Positions 46,789 through 56,372 of a DNA stretch of 64,000 nt are shown in pieces (the first letter of the stretch is position 1; each line of letters starts with the position of its first letter). Under the pieces are notes generated by a model. That model searched no databases, was not told where the DNA came from, and worked only from the letters and a program-made list of their open reading frames with translations. This DNA comes from Acidovorax sp. YS12 (GTDB taxonomy: Bacteria > Pseudomonadota > Gammaproteobacteria > Burkholderiales > Burkholderiaceae_C), in NCBI GenBank assembly GCA_021496925.1, contig CP053915.1, positions 1,860,001 to 1,924,000 on the forward strand. The letters run 5' to 3'. The translations under genes and the position numbers were made by a program.

Positions 46789-47535
46789 TCAGCGAGCCAT
46801 CAGCGCGAACACCCCCCAGCCCAGGTATTCGCGCGTGTAGGTGGCATAGCGCACGGGCTCCGATGCCAGCTGGGTGCGAACCTCCTGCGCGAAGCCGTCG
46901 TCCGGGTTCGCCGCCAGCCAGCGGCGCATGGTCAGCCATTTGGCCGCCTCGTACCTGTCCCAGCCGTCCTGATCGGCCAGCACCATCTCCACCACGTCGT
47001 AGCCCAGGCGGGCGAACGACGCGAGCAGTTCGGGCAGCACAAGAAAATCCGCGGTCGCCGTGGCAAGACAGCCCTTGGCAATGTCGTCCGTGGGTGGCAA
47101 CTGCCGCCAATAGGGCTCGCCGACGAGGATGATTCCCCCAGGTCGCAGGCTGCGGGCCAGCAACTCGATGGTGCCGGCGACGCCGCCGCCGATCCACGTG
47201 GCGCCGACGCAGGCAGCCACATCCACCTTCTGGCCGGCCACATGGCCGGCGGCATCGCCGTGGATGAACTCGACCCGATCGGCGACGCCGAGTTCTTTTG
47301 CGCGGTGTTGCGCCTGTTCGGTGAACAACGGACTCATGTCGATGCCGGTGCCAGTGACGCCGTGGTCGCGCGCCCAGGTACACAGCATCTCGCCCGAACC
47401 ACTGCCGAGATCAAGTATCCGGCCCCCCGGGGCCAGGCGCAGCGCGGCCCCGAGCGTGGCGAGCTTGTCCGGTGTGATCGGGTTGTGGATGCGGTGTGCG
47501 CTCTCGGTGATGCTGAATATTCGGGGGATGTCCAT
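46789..47535 (-). CDS. Class I SAM-dependent methyltransferase
   Basis: A 248-aa enzyme. The SAM-binding motif I is GGRILDLGSGSGEMLCTWAR, motif II/III regions are VEFIHGDAAGH and LRPGGIILVGEPYW. The substrate is unknown; the family resembles small-molecule methyltransferases. MDIPRIFSI at 47535 is chosen as start; a TTG at 47550 is also possible. It is 63 bp upstream of the ClbS-like gene on the same strand, probably co-transcribed. Confidence 0.85.
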   Translation of the reverse strand: MDIPRIFSITESAHRIHNPITPDKLATLGAALRLAPGGRILDLGSGSGEMLCTWARDHGVTGTGIDMSPLFTEQAQHRAKELGVADRVEFIHGDAAGHVAGQKVDVAACVGATWIGGGVAGTIELLARSLRPGGIILVGEPYWRQLPPTDDIAKGCLATATADFLVLPELLASFARLGYDVVEMVLADQDGWDRYEAAKWLTMRRWLAANPDDGFAQEVRTQLASEPVRYATYTREYLGWGVFALMAR

Positions 47536-48005
47536 TCCGGTAAATCGCAATGTGGGTGATCAGCTTCAGTTGCTGGTCGATGTTGAACCCGTATTGTCGC
47601 CGGGCAGGTACAACCGAGCTGCGCTCATGCGCAACCAGCGCCAGGTTGGTCCCGCCCGCAGGCGTCAAGCCTGGGACACGGCCCTGCGCGCCTTGACGGC
47701 GTGTGGGCGCGGGCTACAGTCGCGGTGAAGGAGATGGAGTCAGGGAAGATGGCTGGACAAGGCAACGGCCCTCCCAACACACCAATCGCACGGCAAGCAA
47801 AGCGCTCAAGCCCGATGCTGGAAGCCGGGCCGCACGCGTCAGCCGAGCGGAGGGAGGGGACGATGGAGCCCGGCAGGGGCGAGACTCGCGCAGCGAGGCG
47901 CGACAGCGCGACCGGCCACCTCCCTGGTAGCCGAGGATGCCCACATGACGGCGATGAAGTCCCCGTCGGCTTCTACCCGTCCAGCCATCGGCACAATGGC
48001 CGTAC
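47536..48005. other. Gene-poor 470-bp stretch
   Basis: No open frame here has a recognisable domain. The sequence is GC-rich with A-rich interruptions (GGACAAGGCAACGGCC, AAGCAAAGCGCTCAAGCC). It may hold promoters for the methyltransferase and for the small gene at 48006; I see no clear repeat or RNA. Confidence 0.5.
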
Positions 48006-48227
48006 ATGGACATACGAGCTCTACAAGACGATGAACTGATGGCCCTGGCCCGTGAATGGCGACTGCGGGCACTGCGCGGTGAGAAAGACGCACGCGGCAT
48101 GGCCCACGAACTGGAACGCGAAGTGCGCCGGCGCTTCCCTAAAACCGGCACCCCCATAGCGTTGCCGCCAGCGCACCCGCTCGGCACCCTGCCACAAGCC
48201 CCCCGGCACCGCTGGAAGCCCTGGTGA
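48006..48227 (+). CDS. Small conserved protein of unknown function
   Basis: A 73-aa protein, MDIRALQDDELMALAREWRL with RALRGEKDARGMAHELEREV then RRRFPKTG. The helix-rich, charge-rich N-terminal half looks like the short uncharacterised proteins common in Burkholderiales. The C-terminal third is Pro-rich. No function is known to me. Confidence 0.6.
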   Translation: MDIRALQDDELMALAREWRLRALRGEKDARGMAHELEREVRRRFPKTGTPIALPPAHPLGTLPQAPRHRWKPW

Positions 48228-48290
48228 ACATCCTGGCCGTAGACGTCCCAGACTCGGATCGGGTGATGATCCGCCCCGCCGGCTGGCAAA

Positions 48291-48575
48291 CTGGTGCGGA
48301 CACGCAAGTCCGTACTGGTGATCGATGCCGGCGAGCGGGGCAACCGCTTCGCCAGCCATTCGCATGGTTTTCTCGGCCAGGATGGCGTGCCCCCGGGCGA
48401 GATCGCGGCGAATGCGCGCCGCCAGCCCGCAGCCTATCCAGCGCTGACCTGGCGCGAAGACCGTGTCGAAGCTGTTGCAGAACAGGTGGACGCATTCACG
48501 GCCACGACGTCCGACGGTGGGGTGCATCGAGGCCGCCGCCTCCTGCTGGCCACCTGCGTGTACCGACAGGGTTGA
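48291..48575 (+). pseudogene. Truncated FAD/NAD(P)-dependent oxidoreductase remnant
   Basis: An internal piece of a thioredoxin-reductase-like flavoprotein: LVRTRKSVLVIDAGERGNRF then ASHSHGFLGQDGVPPGEIAA and LTWREDRVEAVAEQ. The ADP-binding GxGxxG start is missing upstream, and after GRRLLLAT the frame diverges and stops at 48575, before the NADP-binding half. The loss of the 3' part coincides with the beginning of the low-GC island. From 48576 to 48832 I see no gene. Confidence 0.7.
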
Positions 48576-48832
48576 TCAACTGAACCATTTGCTCGCTATC
48601 AACGCACCGACGGAAACCGTATGGAGCGAATCGTGCTTGCCGTTGAGGGCGGCTTTAGGCTGACAGCCGACGTTCACAGGTCTGTGGACGAACGACTCCA
48701 TCGATCAGGTAGCGGACATGGGGTGTCTCCCGAAACCTGACGCAGCTGTCCTTGTCACTCGTGGACATCGTTATCAAGAGGGAGCTTGTGACATCTGTCA
48801 TGCGGCCGCGATGTCGAGGCACTTAAATGGTA

Positions 48833-48889
48833 GTTGACGAAATTTGGAAATTGCACCAAACTCGAGTTGACGAATTTATGGAATTGCAC
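48833..48889 (+). promoter_or_regulatory. Tandem 24-bp direct repeats ahead of the XRE operon (probable operator/promoter)
   Basis: Two copies, GTTGACGAAATTTGGAAATT GCAC and GTTGACGAATTTATGGAATT GCAC, agree at 20 of 24 positions and start 33 bp apart, about three helical turns. The second ends two bases before the ATG of the first island gene. Each contains TTGACG, a good -35 element. They suit binding by the XRE regulator encoded next, giving autoregulation (inference). Confidence 0.6.
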
Positions 48890-48891
48890 AA

Positions 48892-49497
48892 ATGAAGTCC
48901 CGGCCACCATCCTCGTTTAAGCCTCAGCTCACCGTTGATCGCCTTCAAGCAGTGTCGAGCTGGTTGCTGGAGGAACTCTACGCTACCGAAGATGATTTGA
49001 GTCGTCCGACGGACAGTGGCTACACACGGGGGTGCACCACGTTTGGTCGCCAGCGCAGTCGTCTCATGTCCGAGGCCGCTTCTGGTAAATATCCTTGGCT
49101 TGGTCTTTGCAATGGGGGCAATGACCTTGTTTTTACCATCGGTGACGTTCCCTGCCGGTTCAGCAACGACGACCCGTCCAATCCCTCCAAGGATGCCGTG
49201 CTAACCCCTAACCGGTATCAGCTCGACTTCATGGAGTTTGCAGTCCCTGGCGCGCCAGTCCGCTTTTGTTTCATCATTGATCGGGGCTACAACGGCGCTG
49301 CCGAGCCTCGTGTGGAGTTCCTGGGCTTTACTGCTAGCAATGAGGTGGCTTGTCGCTGGGTCTCGGACACCGTTCGTGTGTTGCGCGTGGAAGGGGCGCA
49401 GCCGTTGGCTCCGTCTGTACCCGTGGCTAAACCTCAGGTTGGGCCGAAGCGTCGCGACAGCGATGAAGGCGATGGCGCCGCCGAAGCTGTGCAATGA
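48892..49497 (+). CDS. Uncharacterised protein coupled to an XRE-ImmA/IrrE gene
   Basis: A 201-aa protein of no recognised family. It has helical starts (TVDRLQAVSSWLLEELYATE), a core with YPWLGLCNGGNDLVFTIGDV and RFCFIIDRGYNGAAEPRVEF, and a low-complexity charged tail (KRRDSDEGDGAAEAVQ). The tail suggests a substrate for degradation. Its stop overlaps the next start (ATGA), so it is translated together with the XRE-ImmA/IrrE protein, as in toxin-antitoxin or phage-like switch pairs. Base composition is clearly less GC-rich than in the first 45 kb. Confidence 0.65.
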   Translation: MKSRPPSSFKPQLTVDRLQAVSSWLLEELYATEDDLSRPTDSGYTRGCTTFGRQRSRLMSEAASGKYPWLGLCNGGNDLVFTIGDVPCRFSNDDPSNPSKDAVLTPNRYQLDFMEFAVPGAPVRFCFIIDRGYNGAAEPRVEFLGFTASNEVACRWVSDTVRVLRVEGAQPLAPSVPVAKPQVGPKRRDSDEGDGAAEAVQ

Positions 49498-50609
49498 GCG
49501 AATTTATTGGTACCAATCTCCGACTCATCCGCCTCTTTCACGATCTGTCTCTCACAGACCTGGGAGAGCGGGTCGGTGTTTCTAAGCAGTTCCTGAGCCG
49601 CATCGAGACAGGCTCGGAAGTCGCGTCTGCCCAACTGGAAACATTGTTAGCGGAAACGTTGGATGTACTGCCTGAGTTCTTCTACCGAATCGATCCGAAT
49701 CCCATCGTCGATGAGCAGTGCCACTTTAGGCGCCAGCTGACGACAAAGGTCGCGCTGCGCCAAGTGGTTCGAGCGCGCGGAGAGATGTTGAAGCGGTTGG
49801 TCGGTGTTTTGGATGAACACGTTGAGCTGCCGCAGTATCAAGTAGGTGAAGCCGACCCGGAGTCTTCCGAGAGCATTGAGTGCGCGGCCGAGAGGTTTCG
49901 ATCGATGTTTGGCTTGGGTCTTGGGCCATTGAGTAGCGTCACGCGGATTGCTGAGAATGCTGGCGCCGTCGTTGTTCGGGTGCGTGGCCTTGCGCAGGAG
50001 ATTGACGCGGTGTCCTTTGCCACGAAGCGGCCAGTGATCGCATTAAATGGAGACGGACGCTCGGCGTGCCGTGAGCGTTTCGGCATTGCCCATGAGCTTG
50101 GACACTTCTCTCTCCACATTGGTGTCCTGACGGGAGACCGGCTAACGGAAGCGCAGGCCAACCGTTTTGCGAGCGCCCTGTTGTTGCCAAGGACCACCTT
50201 CGCGACCGAAAGTCGAATAGCTATGCGAGGCAGTCGTCTCAATTGGCAGGGCCTTTCTGAGCTCAAGCTCCGGTGGGGCGTCTCAAAGGCCGCCATTCTT
50301 TTTAGAGGGCGTCAGCTTGGACTCTTTTCAGAAGACCAAGCTCGGGCAGGGTATGTGGGACTCAACCGGCATGGTGAGGCACTGAAGGAGTCGGAAGACC
50401 ATCTGATTCCGAACGAAGAGCCGGAGGTGCTTGCAGAGGGATTGAAGGTCATGAGGGAACATTTTGGCGTTCCTCAGTCTGCTGTTGCTAGAGAGATGCG
50501 GGTGCAGCCACGGCTTCTTCAGGCTCTCATTGAGCATCCCCAGGCTGAGCCCACAGCGAACGTTGTTAGCATGCTCAACCCGCCAACACGCAGAGTTGGC
50601 ACACCCTAA
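49494..50609 (+). CDS. XRE-family regulator fused to ImmA/IrrE metallopeptidase
   Basis: A 371-aa two-domain protein. Residues ~7-60 form a helix-turn-helix (LRLIRLFHDLSLTDLGERVG, VSKQFLSRIETG). The middle has the zinc motif GIAHELGHFSLH with H200, E201 and H204, then EAQANRFASALLLPR, the ImmA/IrrE signature. Such proteins cleave repressors or antitoxins on damage or phage infection. It probably binds the direct repeats upstream and processes a partner, perhaps the coupled 201-aa protein (inference). Confidence 0.9.
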   Translation: MSEFIGTNLRLIRLFHDLSLTDLGERVGVSKQFLSRIETGSEVASAQLETLLAETLDVLPEFFYRIDPNPIVDEQCHFRRQLTTKVALRQVVRARGEMLKRLVGVLDEHVELPQYQVGEADPESSESIECAAERFRSMFGLGLGPLSSVTRIAENAGAVVVRVRGLAQEIDAVSFATKRPVIALNGDGRSACRERFGIAHELGHFSLHIGVLTGDRLTEAQANRFASALLLPRTTFATESRIAMRGSRLNWQGLSELKLRWGVSKAAILFRGRQLGLFSEDQARAGYVGLNRHGEALKESEDHLIPNEEPEVLAEGLKVMREHFGVPQSAVAREMRVQPRLLQALIEHPQAEPTANVVSMLNPPTRRVGTP

Positions 50610-50767
50610 GTCCTGTCGCCGAGCATCTGTAGTTGTCGGGCAGGCTCATCGTTGGCCGGTTTCTAACGATCTACTCCCACTTCCAGCCTCACCCAATAGT
50701 GCTGGGGTAAGTTCTAATCTCAGGCGGGGCTCGCGGTGAATCGCAAGGGCCGTGATTCTCTGCTTCT

Positions 50768-52015
50768 ATGACGTACGATCCAACCATGGCGGAAATTTCT
50801 TCAGCCCCTATGCTGTCGCTACTGGACTTGGCTACGAATCGGGCGTTGCCGCTTGGGCAGCCAGAAGTCGTTGTCGAAATCCCCGACACCTACTTGACAG
50901 ATGAACGACTGGAACGCCCTGGAGTGGAAGGCATTGCCATTCAGCGTCTTTTCACGTTGGCGCAGCAGATTTCTTCCATCCGATTTTCTTGGGGTCAGGC
51001 CGCTGCACGTCGGGTGCTTGCTTCACCAGCAGTCCATCCCTTAGCGAGCGTAAGCCTGTGCCTAAACAACGCGACTCACGTTTGTGAGGGGGGCGAAACC
51101 ATTGGCAAGGATGCGTTTGAGCGTGCTCGTCAGAGTTTGGTTTCTCACCGCCTCGGCGCAGACATGTTCTCTGAATGCCAAATGCTTGTGAGCCTGGATT
51201 ACCACCGCCCAAGCCTTCCTTTCGACCTGTATGAGCCCTCGTCACGGCGTCTTCGTCGTGAGGAGGAGTTTGAATCTCTTGTCGACGATCTTCTTTTTGC
51301 GCAGCGTGGAGCAGGCTTCCGCGCTGAAATGCTCCCGAAGTTCCGACTCCCGATTGCCATTATCTTGCGCGAATTGATCGAGAACACTGACGATCACGCG
51401 CGGACTGATTTCAACGGTGGCACCCTGAAGCCAAATGCTGTGCGCTGCTTGCTCGTCAAACGTATCGAGCAGGAGCAGCTGTTTCCTGCGAAAAAGGAAA
51501 ACAAATATCCTCCGGTGCCTTGTTTAGAGTTCACGATCATCGATAGCGGCATTGGGTACTACAACTCCTATCGCCGCCAGCTGCTGCGAGGTCAAGCCCG
51601 GGGGGTACCTGTGAAAGTAGGAGAAACTCAGGCAGACACCATTCGGCAGTATGAGCTCGGGTCAGATGTGCCCCTAGACATCGAACATGCGATCTTGCTC
51701 AAGTGCTTGGAGCGCCATTCAGACAACGTCATCCCCGACCCAAGGCCTGGGCATCGCGGAATGGGGCTGTACGAAGTGCTCCGTGCGCTAAAGATGATGC
51801 GTGGCCTGTTCGAGGTGCGTACAGGTCGTATCCATGGATATCGCAGCTTCCTCGAAGGCGAAGCACGTCTTCAGTTGGAATCCGACGAATCAAAGACACG
51901 GCCAGGCATGCCCAAGGCCAGTCTGCTTGACATGTCCAGCAGGTTCTGGAAAAAGCCGACTCCCCACGAATTGGTTCGTGGCTCTGTCGTACGCGTAGTG
52001 GTGCCTCTGGTATGA
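50768..52015 (+). CDS. GHKL-type (Hsp90/histidine-kinase-like) ATPase, possible defence component
   Basis: A 415-aa protein. The ATP-binding Bergerat fold is shown by the N box ILRELIENTDDHA (E205/N206), G1 box IIDSGIGYYN (D259, G261, G263) and G2 box GHRGMGLYEVL near G328. The first ~180 residues are an unknown domain. There is no phosphoacceptor His box, receiver or membrane segment, so it is not a standard sensor kinase. The stop overlaps the next gene (ATGA), implying an ATPase-effector pair. The 158-bp gap before the gene may hold its own promoter. Confidence 0.78.
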   Translation: MTYDPTMAEISSAPMLSLLDLATNRALPLGQPEVVVEIPDTYLTDERLERPGVEGIAIQRLFTLAQQISSIRFSWGQAAARRVLASPAVHPLASVSLCLNNATHVCEGGETIGKDAFERARQSLVSHRLGADMFSECQMLVSLDYHRPSLPFDLYEPSSRRLRREEEFESLVDDLLFAQRGAGFRAEMLPKFRLPIAIILRELIENTDDHARTDFNGGTLKPNAVRCLLVKRIEQEQLFPAKKENKYPPVPCLEFTIIDSGIGYYNSYRRQLLRGQARGVPVKVGETQADTIRQYELGSDVPLDIEHAILLKCLERHSDNVIPDPRPGHRGMGLYEVLRALKMMRGLFEVRTGRIHGYRSFLEGEARLQLESDESKTRPGMPKASLLDMSSRFWKKPTPHELVRGSVVRVVVPLV

Positions 52016-53400
52016 AATTTGGCAACGAAACGCGTGCCTTGTGGCTGCGCACGCGCTATAGAGAGCAGCAATTCGAAGGAGAGGCGTGCCTTCTTGTATA
52101 CGACGATGAATCTTTCAGCGATTTTATGGTCAGCGGGGATATCAAGGAGGTTTTCGAACGACGCGCGAATACAGCCAATATATTTATCGCTGCCCCATTT
52201 CTAAGCCGCGACAAATGCCGCTCCGCATTGAAGTCAGGAACTTCGGTTCGGCGCGCGGCCTCCTATCTCTCGGGCAAGAGCGGGAACATCTATCTCGTTG
52301 AACTGAGTGAAGTGACTGACTCCGGTGGTCTTGCCGTGGTGGCTAGCCAAGTGACCTGGGATCCAGAATCCAAAGAGGCCGTTTTCAGCCATACAAAGGC
52401 ATTGAGCGCTGCACTGCAGGAGGGTTGGCTGTTTGACCTTTTCGACCGCAATGAAGGCCTAGTTGTGGCGCCGGCGGGCGTCCACTTTCGCAAAAGCTCG
52501 CGCAAACACACCAGCACTTTTCTTCGGGCGGCAAACGCGCTGACTTGCTCGGCCGCATGTGGTCTGCTCGCACTCTTCTCTCTCCAGCAGTTGGGGCGCG
52601 TCCCGGCTAAACGCATATTTGTCGATACCGCCCCCCTGCTGTCATTGGCATTTGCACTCACGCGCGCTGCGAGGGTACACGGCATATGGACAGATGATGT
52701 TCCCGCCCGGTCTTTCAGCTCATACGGCGGGTTAAAGCGAATTGGGCGGTTGTCTACCAATGACATCGTCTTGGTCTCCGCTTCAACCTCAGGTTCGCTG
52801 GCCATAGAAGTCACAGAGCAAGGAGGGCGCCGGGAAGGTATCGTAACGCTCTATTTTCTGTCTAGCGACAGTGCGAAACGGCCTGACGGAGTTCTTTGCG
52901 ACCTGACCATCAAGGCGGACAAGAACGTTGGGTATCAACCCATTGCGAATTTTCCTGCTGATGACTGCAGGCTCTGCAAATCTCACCATCTGCTTGCAGA
53001 ACTTGAGGGCGATCAGTTCTTGTTGCAGCAGCGCCAACATCGACTCTTGAGAGTTCTAAAGAGCACGCAGTCCCATGAAGCTCGTACCGCTCTAGCCGAC
53101 CTTCACCAGAGCCAGGCACTTGAGGTTGTGCTTCGAGCAGAGACCGGCAAAACGGTGCCAGTAACTGTCAATGAGACGCTGTTGCTTTCGAGTACCGCCG
53201 TTAGACCTGAACTGATTCGGCTAGTGCAGCGCTACACGCCTCAGCCACTCGCTCTAGTGGTTCGGGTGAACATTTCCGAGGGAGACGTTATGGCTCTCTT
53301 CGCGGACGCCACGATGTCTACGCTTCTACCCAACACGAAACTGATTGATTGGACCGAGGTGTCTGGATATCCCGTTTTGGCCAGAGGTGCCGGGGTTCTT

Positions 53401-54681
53401 GGGAACCTCTCAAAACCCATCCGATCTCTTCCTGACCCGAGAAGCCTGACCCGCCCCTTGCCATGATCACACCCCGCAGCGCGCTGAAGTTTGACCTGTT
53501 CGCCGAGGCCTCGCGCCAGCACAAGAGGGACGAGGTGGGCGATCCGCTGCAGGTGATCGCGCGGCACATCGACTTCGGAGCCCTGGCCGGGCTGGTGGAT
53601 GCCTTGATCGAGCGTGGCGATGGCCGCCGGGGTGGCCGGCCGGCCTATCCCACCGAGGTGATGGTGCGCATCCTGGTCTTGAAGCGGCTGTACAACCTGT
53701 CCGATGAGCAGATGGAGTACCAGTTGCTGGATCGGGCGAGCTACCAGCGCTTTTGCCTGCTGCAGGATGCGATGAACGTGCCGGACCGCAACACGATCTG
53801 GCGCTTCGGCGAGCGGCTGGGCGTGGATGGGGCCACGGTGCTGTTCCAGGAGTGGATGCGCAACTGCACCGCCATGGCTACATGGCCCGGGGCGGACAAG
53901 CCATCGATGCGACGCTGGTGCCCGCGCCGCGCCAGCGCCTGGACAGGCCGGAGCGCGAGGCCCTGGCCGAAGGCAGAACGCCCGATTGGAGCGAGGCCGA
54001 GCGCCGGCAAAGGGATGTGGATGCCACGCACACGAAGAAGCACGGCAAGAGCTACTTCGGCTACAAGCTCAGCGTGAGCGTGGACCTCAAGCACGGCTTC
54101 ATCCGCCGCATCGCCACGGGCACGGCCAGCGAGCACGACGGACACCACTTCGACGAGGTGCTGGACATGCACAACACCGGGCGCAGCGTGCACACGGACA
54201 AGGCCTACGCGAGCCGGCAGCGCCGGCAGATGCTGCAAGTGCTGGGCTTCGTGGACGCGATGCAGCGCCGGGCCCAGCCGGGCCAGCCCCTGAGCGAGTG
54301 CCAGAAGCGGCGCAACCAGCGCATTGCCAGCAAGCGTGCCCGGGTCGAACATGCGTTTGCCGGCATCCGGCACCTGGGCGGCAAGTTCGTACGCACGATC
54401 GGGCAGGCGCGGGCCACGGTGGCGATGACGATGATGGCTGCCTGCTACAACATGAAGCGCCTGGCCTCGTTCCTTGAGCGAGGCGTGGATGCGTTCTTCA
54501 AACCGGCGACCACCAAGGCACAGGTGCGCCTGCAAACGGCGAAAGCCTGAGCCATCGGGGCTGCAAGGCCCCTCAATGCACGAGGTGCAGACCGCCGTAA
54601 GGCCTCATCGCGCATTCAAAACGGCTGGCGTCCAATCGTGCCTATTCGGATCCGTCAATCATGGGGTTGTGAGAGGTTCCC
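53401..54681 (+). mobile_element. IS5-type insertion sequence, 1281 bp
   Basis: Terminal inverted repeats are GGGAACCTCTCAAAACCCAT on the left and, read inward from the right, GGGAACCTCTCACAACCCCAT. The 4-bp target TCTT is duplicated on both sides (53397-53400 and 54682-54685). It carries one transposase gene, broken by a frameshift. The GC content is higher than that of the surrounding island. The intact ends and target duplication point to a recent insertion. Confidence 0.93.
53463..54550 (+). pseudogene. IS5-family transposase with a frameshift
   Basis: The N-terminal part (MITPRSALKFDLFAEASRQH ... MVRILVLKRLYNLSDEQMEY) runs in one frame to about 53860; the catalytic part (GGQAIDATLVPAP, SVHTDKAYASRQRR, RVEHAFAGIRHLGG: the DDE residues) runs in the -1 frame to 54550. 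The break lies at GGATGCGCAACTGC; one missing base after CGC explains it. There is no slippery heptamer, so a mutation is more likely than programmed frameshifting. Confidence 0.85.
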
Positions 54682-55599
54682 TCTTGTGATCTTCGGATGT
54701 CTTACAAGCCAGACACAAGCTCGATCTATCAACGCATCACTAAGATCTGTGGTCAACGAAGGGAACGTAGCTTATTTGTCAGCCCTCACCCTGGCCAATA
54801 GCCCCGAGCAGTACAGAGATTTGAAGACATTTTTAGGATATGGCGAGCGGGGACCGGAGACATTCACATACCGTGAAGTCAAGAGACTTGCATTGCCCGA
54901 CACGGTGAGCTTGGAAAACCCATGGGAGGTCGAACTTCAGTTGCTGGACACGATTGCTGGGTACACAAGCTTCCCTGAGCTGGACCAGCGTCGGCACTGC
55001 CTGTCCGTCAACGCGAGTGCAAGCGACGATATTTTCTTGGGCGGGAAGGATTTGCCACTGGCGATTCAACGCGATTTCGTCTATCTAGATACGAGCGATG
55101 GCACTGCCAACGTTTCGCAAGCTACCGTGTTCACGGTTGTCTCAAATTTGCTTTGCGTAGCGCGCTCAAACAACAGAGAGTTGGGAGCGAGACCAGGGTC
55201 GCCGGGGGAAGTCTTGAGTTTGGCGCAATCTGTGTATGGCCATGTGTTGGTGGATCCCATCACATTTCTAAACTACAACGACGCTATCCTGAAAGCTAGC
55301 GTTTTGCGTGCAGCCAAACCGAGTGAGCTTATGTACGAAGTGGACGAGATTTACAGCTCGCAGGTTACTGAAATCGTTCTCGCGGAGCTGGGAGGTTGGC
55401 ATGTGGGTAGTGGTGACGCGCTACCCGAAATGCTCTTAGCGATGGCCACTGGAAGATTGAGACTGCGCGAGATTGACCGGATACATGTTCGCGATATGGC
55501 ACTCAGATCGGACCTGCCTCCGCTGCTTCAATCTCTCGCGAGATCCATTCCATCCTGATCGCGGCTACTGCATGAGAGCGGGATTTAGCTGTGATATGA

Positions 55600-56372
55600 G
55601 TGCGGAGGCGCCGCAAATCATTCGGCGCAAATAAAGTCGTGAGTATATTCGCCGAGGCTTGCCTCCGGGAACCTCTGCGAATGGTTTCGAAAATCCTCGG
55701 CGTGGAGGGCACGGAATTAGACGTCTCTATCGCTTTTGGCTTGCTCCATGGAACGAGTCCCCGTTTCAGCGATGCCGGCAGAGAGGAATACGCCGACAGA
55801 CCTTTCTATGCCCGTGGCACGCTAGCACTTACGTCTGAGGCGGCTCGAAGCCGTGGGAAGCGGGGTGAATGGGAGCCAACTGAGGCGCTAGCGGCTTGCT
55901 TATCCACTCGCGACTCTTGTTGACACTGAACCGCTGGACCTGCACGTCGAACGACCGCTTTAGTCCAGCACTACGCGTTCGAGGGGGAATTTTGGATGAC
56001 AGCAACCGCTGCACAGCCGACATTGAGCGACGAAGCTCAAGCGGCTGCAACGGGTCGACACAAGCCTGTCGGGGAACGCTGCATCACCTGATCGAACTCT
56101 ATGAGCACCTGATTCCTGGCAACCCGGCTACCGTTTTTGAATCGATTTACCAAGTGCTGCTGGGCCGCGGCCGCGAAGAAGGCTATCACTTTGAGTCGCT
56201 CGGCAACACGGCAGTGGTTCGCATCGTTCAGCGTTATGTCGCCGATCACAGGGTTATCTTTGAAGACGAAGGCCGACGCGCTCGACTCGTGGAAATCCTC
56301 TGCCTGTTTTCAGAAGGCGGCTGGGCTGAAGCTCTGAAACTGCTCTACGAGCTACCGGAACTGCTTCGATAG
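55600..56372 (+). pseudogene. Decayed gene of unknown function
   Basis: Two overlapping frames (55600-55923 and 55896-56372) look like pieces of one lost protein. The first has VVSIFAEACLREPLRMVSKI; frames in between give PLATLVDTEPLDLHVERPL and VQHYAFEGEFWMTATAAQPT; the last ends in the clean helical tail HLIELYEHLIPGNPATVFES then YHFESLGNTAVVRIVQRYVA. Shifts between frames and internal stops suggest a pseudogene. The tail could instead be a short intact gene starting within 55896-56085. Confidence 0.5.

Larger units (their letters stand above)
52012..55558 (+). pseudogene. IS-interrupted phosphoribosyltransferase-like gene (753 aa when joined)
   Basis: The first part (52012-53400, 463 codons) and the last part (54686-55558) join in one frame if the IS5-type element and one TCTT copy are removed, giving about 753 residues across the join LARGAGVL/VIFGCLTSQTQ. 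The middle of the first part looks PRTase-like: RIFVDTAPLLSLAFAL, then LSTNDIVLVSASTSGSLAIE at the PRPP-loop position, but the two acidic loop residues are replaced, followed by CRLCKSHHLLAELEGDQFLL. The C-terminal part is helical and unrecognised. In the present state the first part reads 21 codons into the element and stops at 53466. Coupled to the GHKL gene by ATGA. Confidence 0.82.

Noticed and set aside
47714..48343. Minus-strand frame of about 209 codons
   Set aside because: It overlaps the better-supported small gene at 48006 and the flavoprotein remnant, is Arg/Ser-rich and has no recognisable domain.
53860..53866. Programmed -1 frameshift in the IS transposase
   Set aside because: No slippery heptamer or clear stimulatory structure is visible; a single-base loss is simpler.
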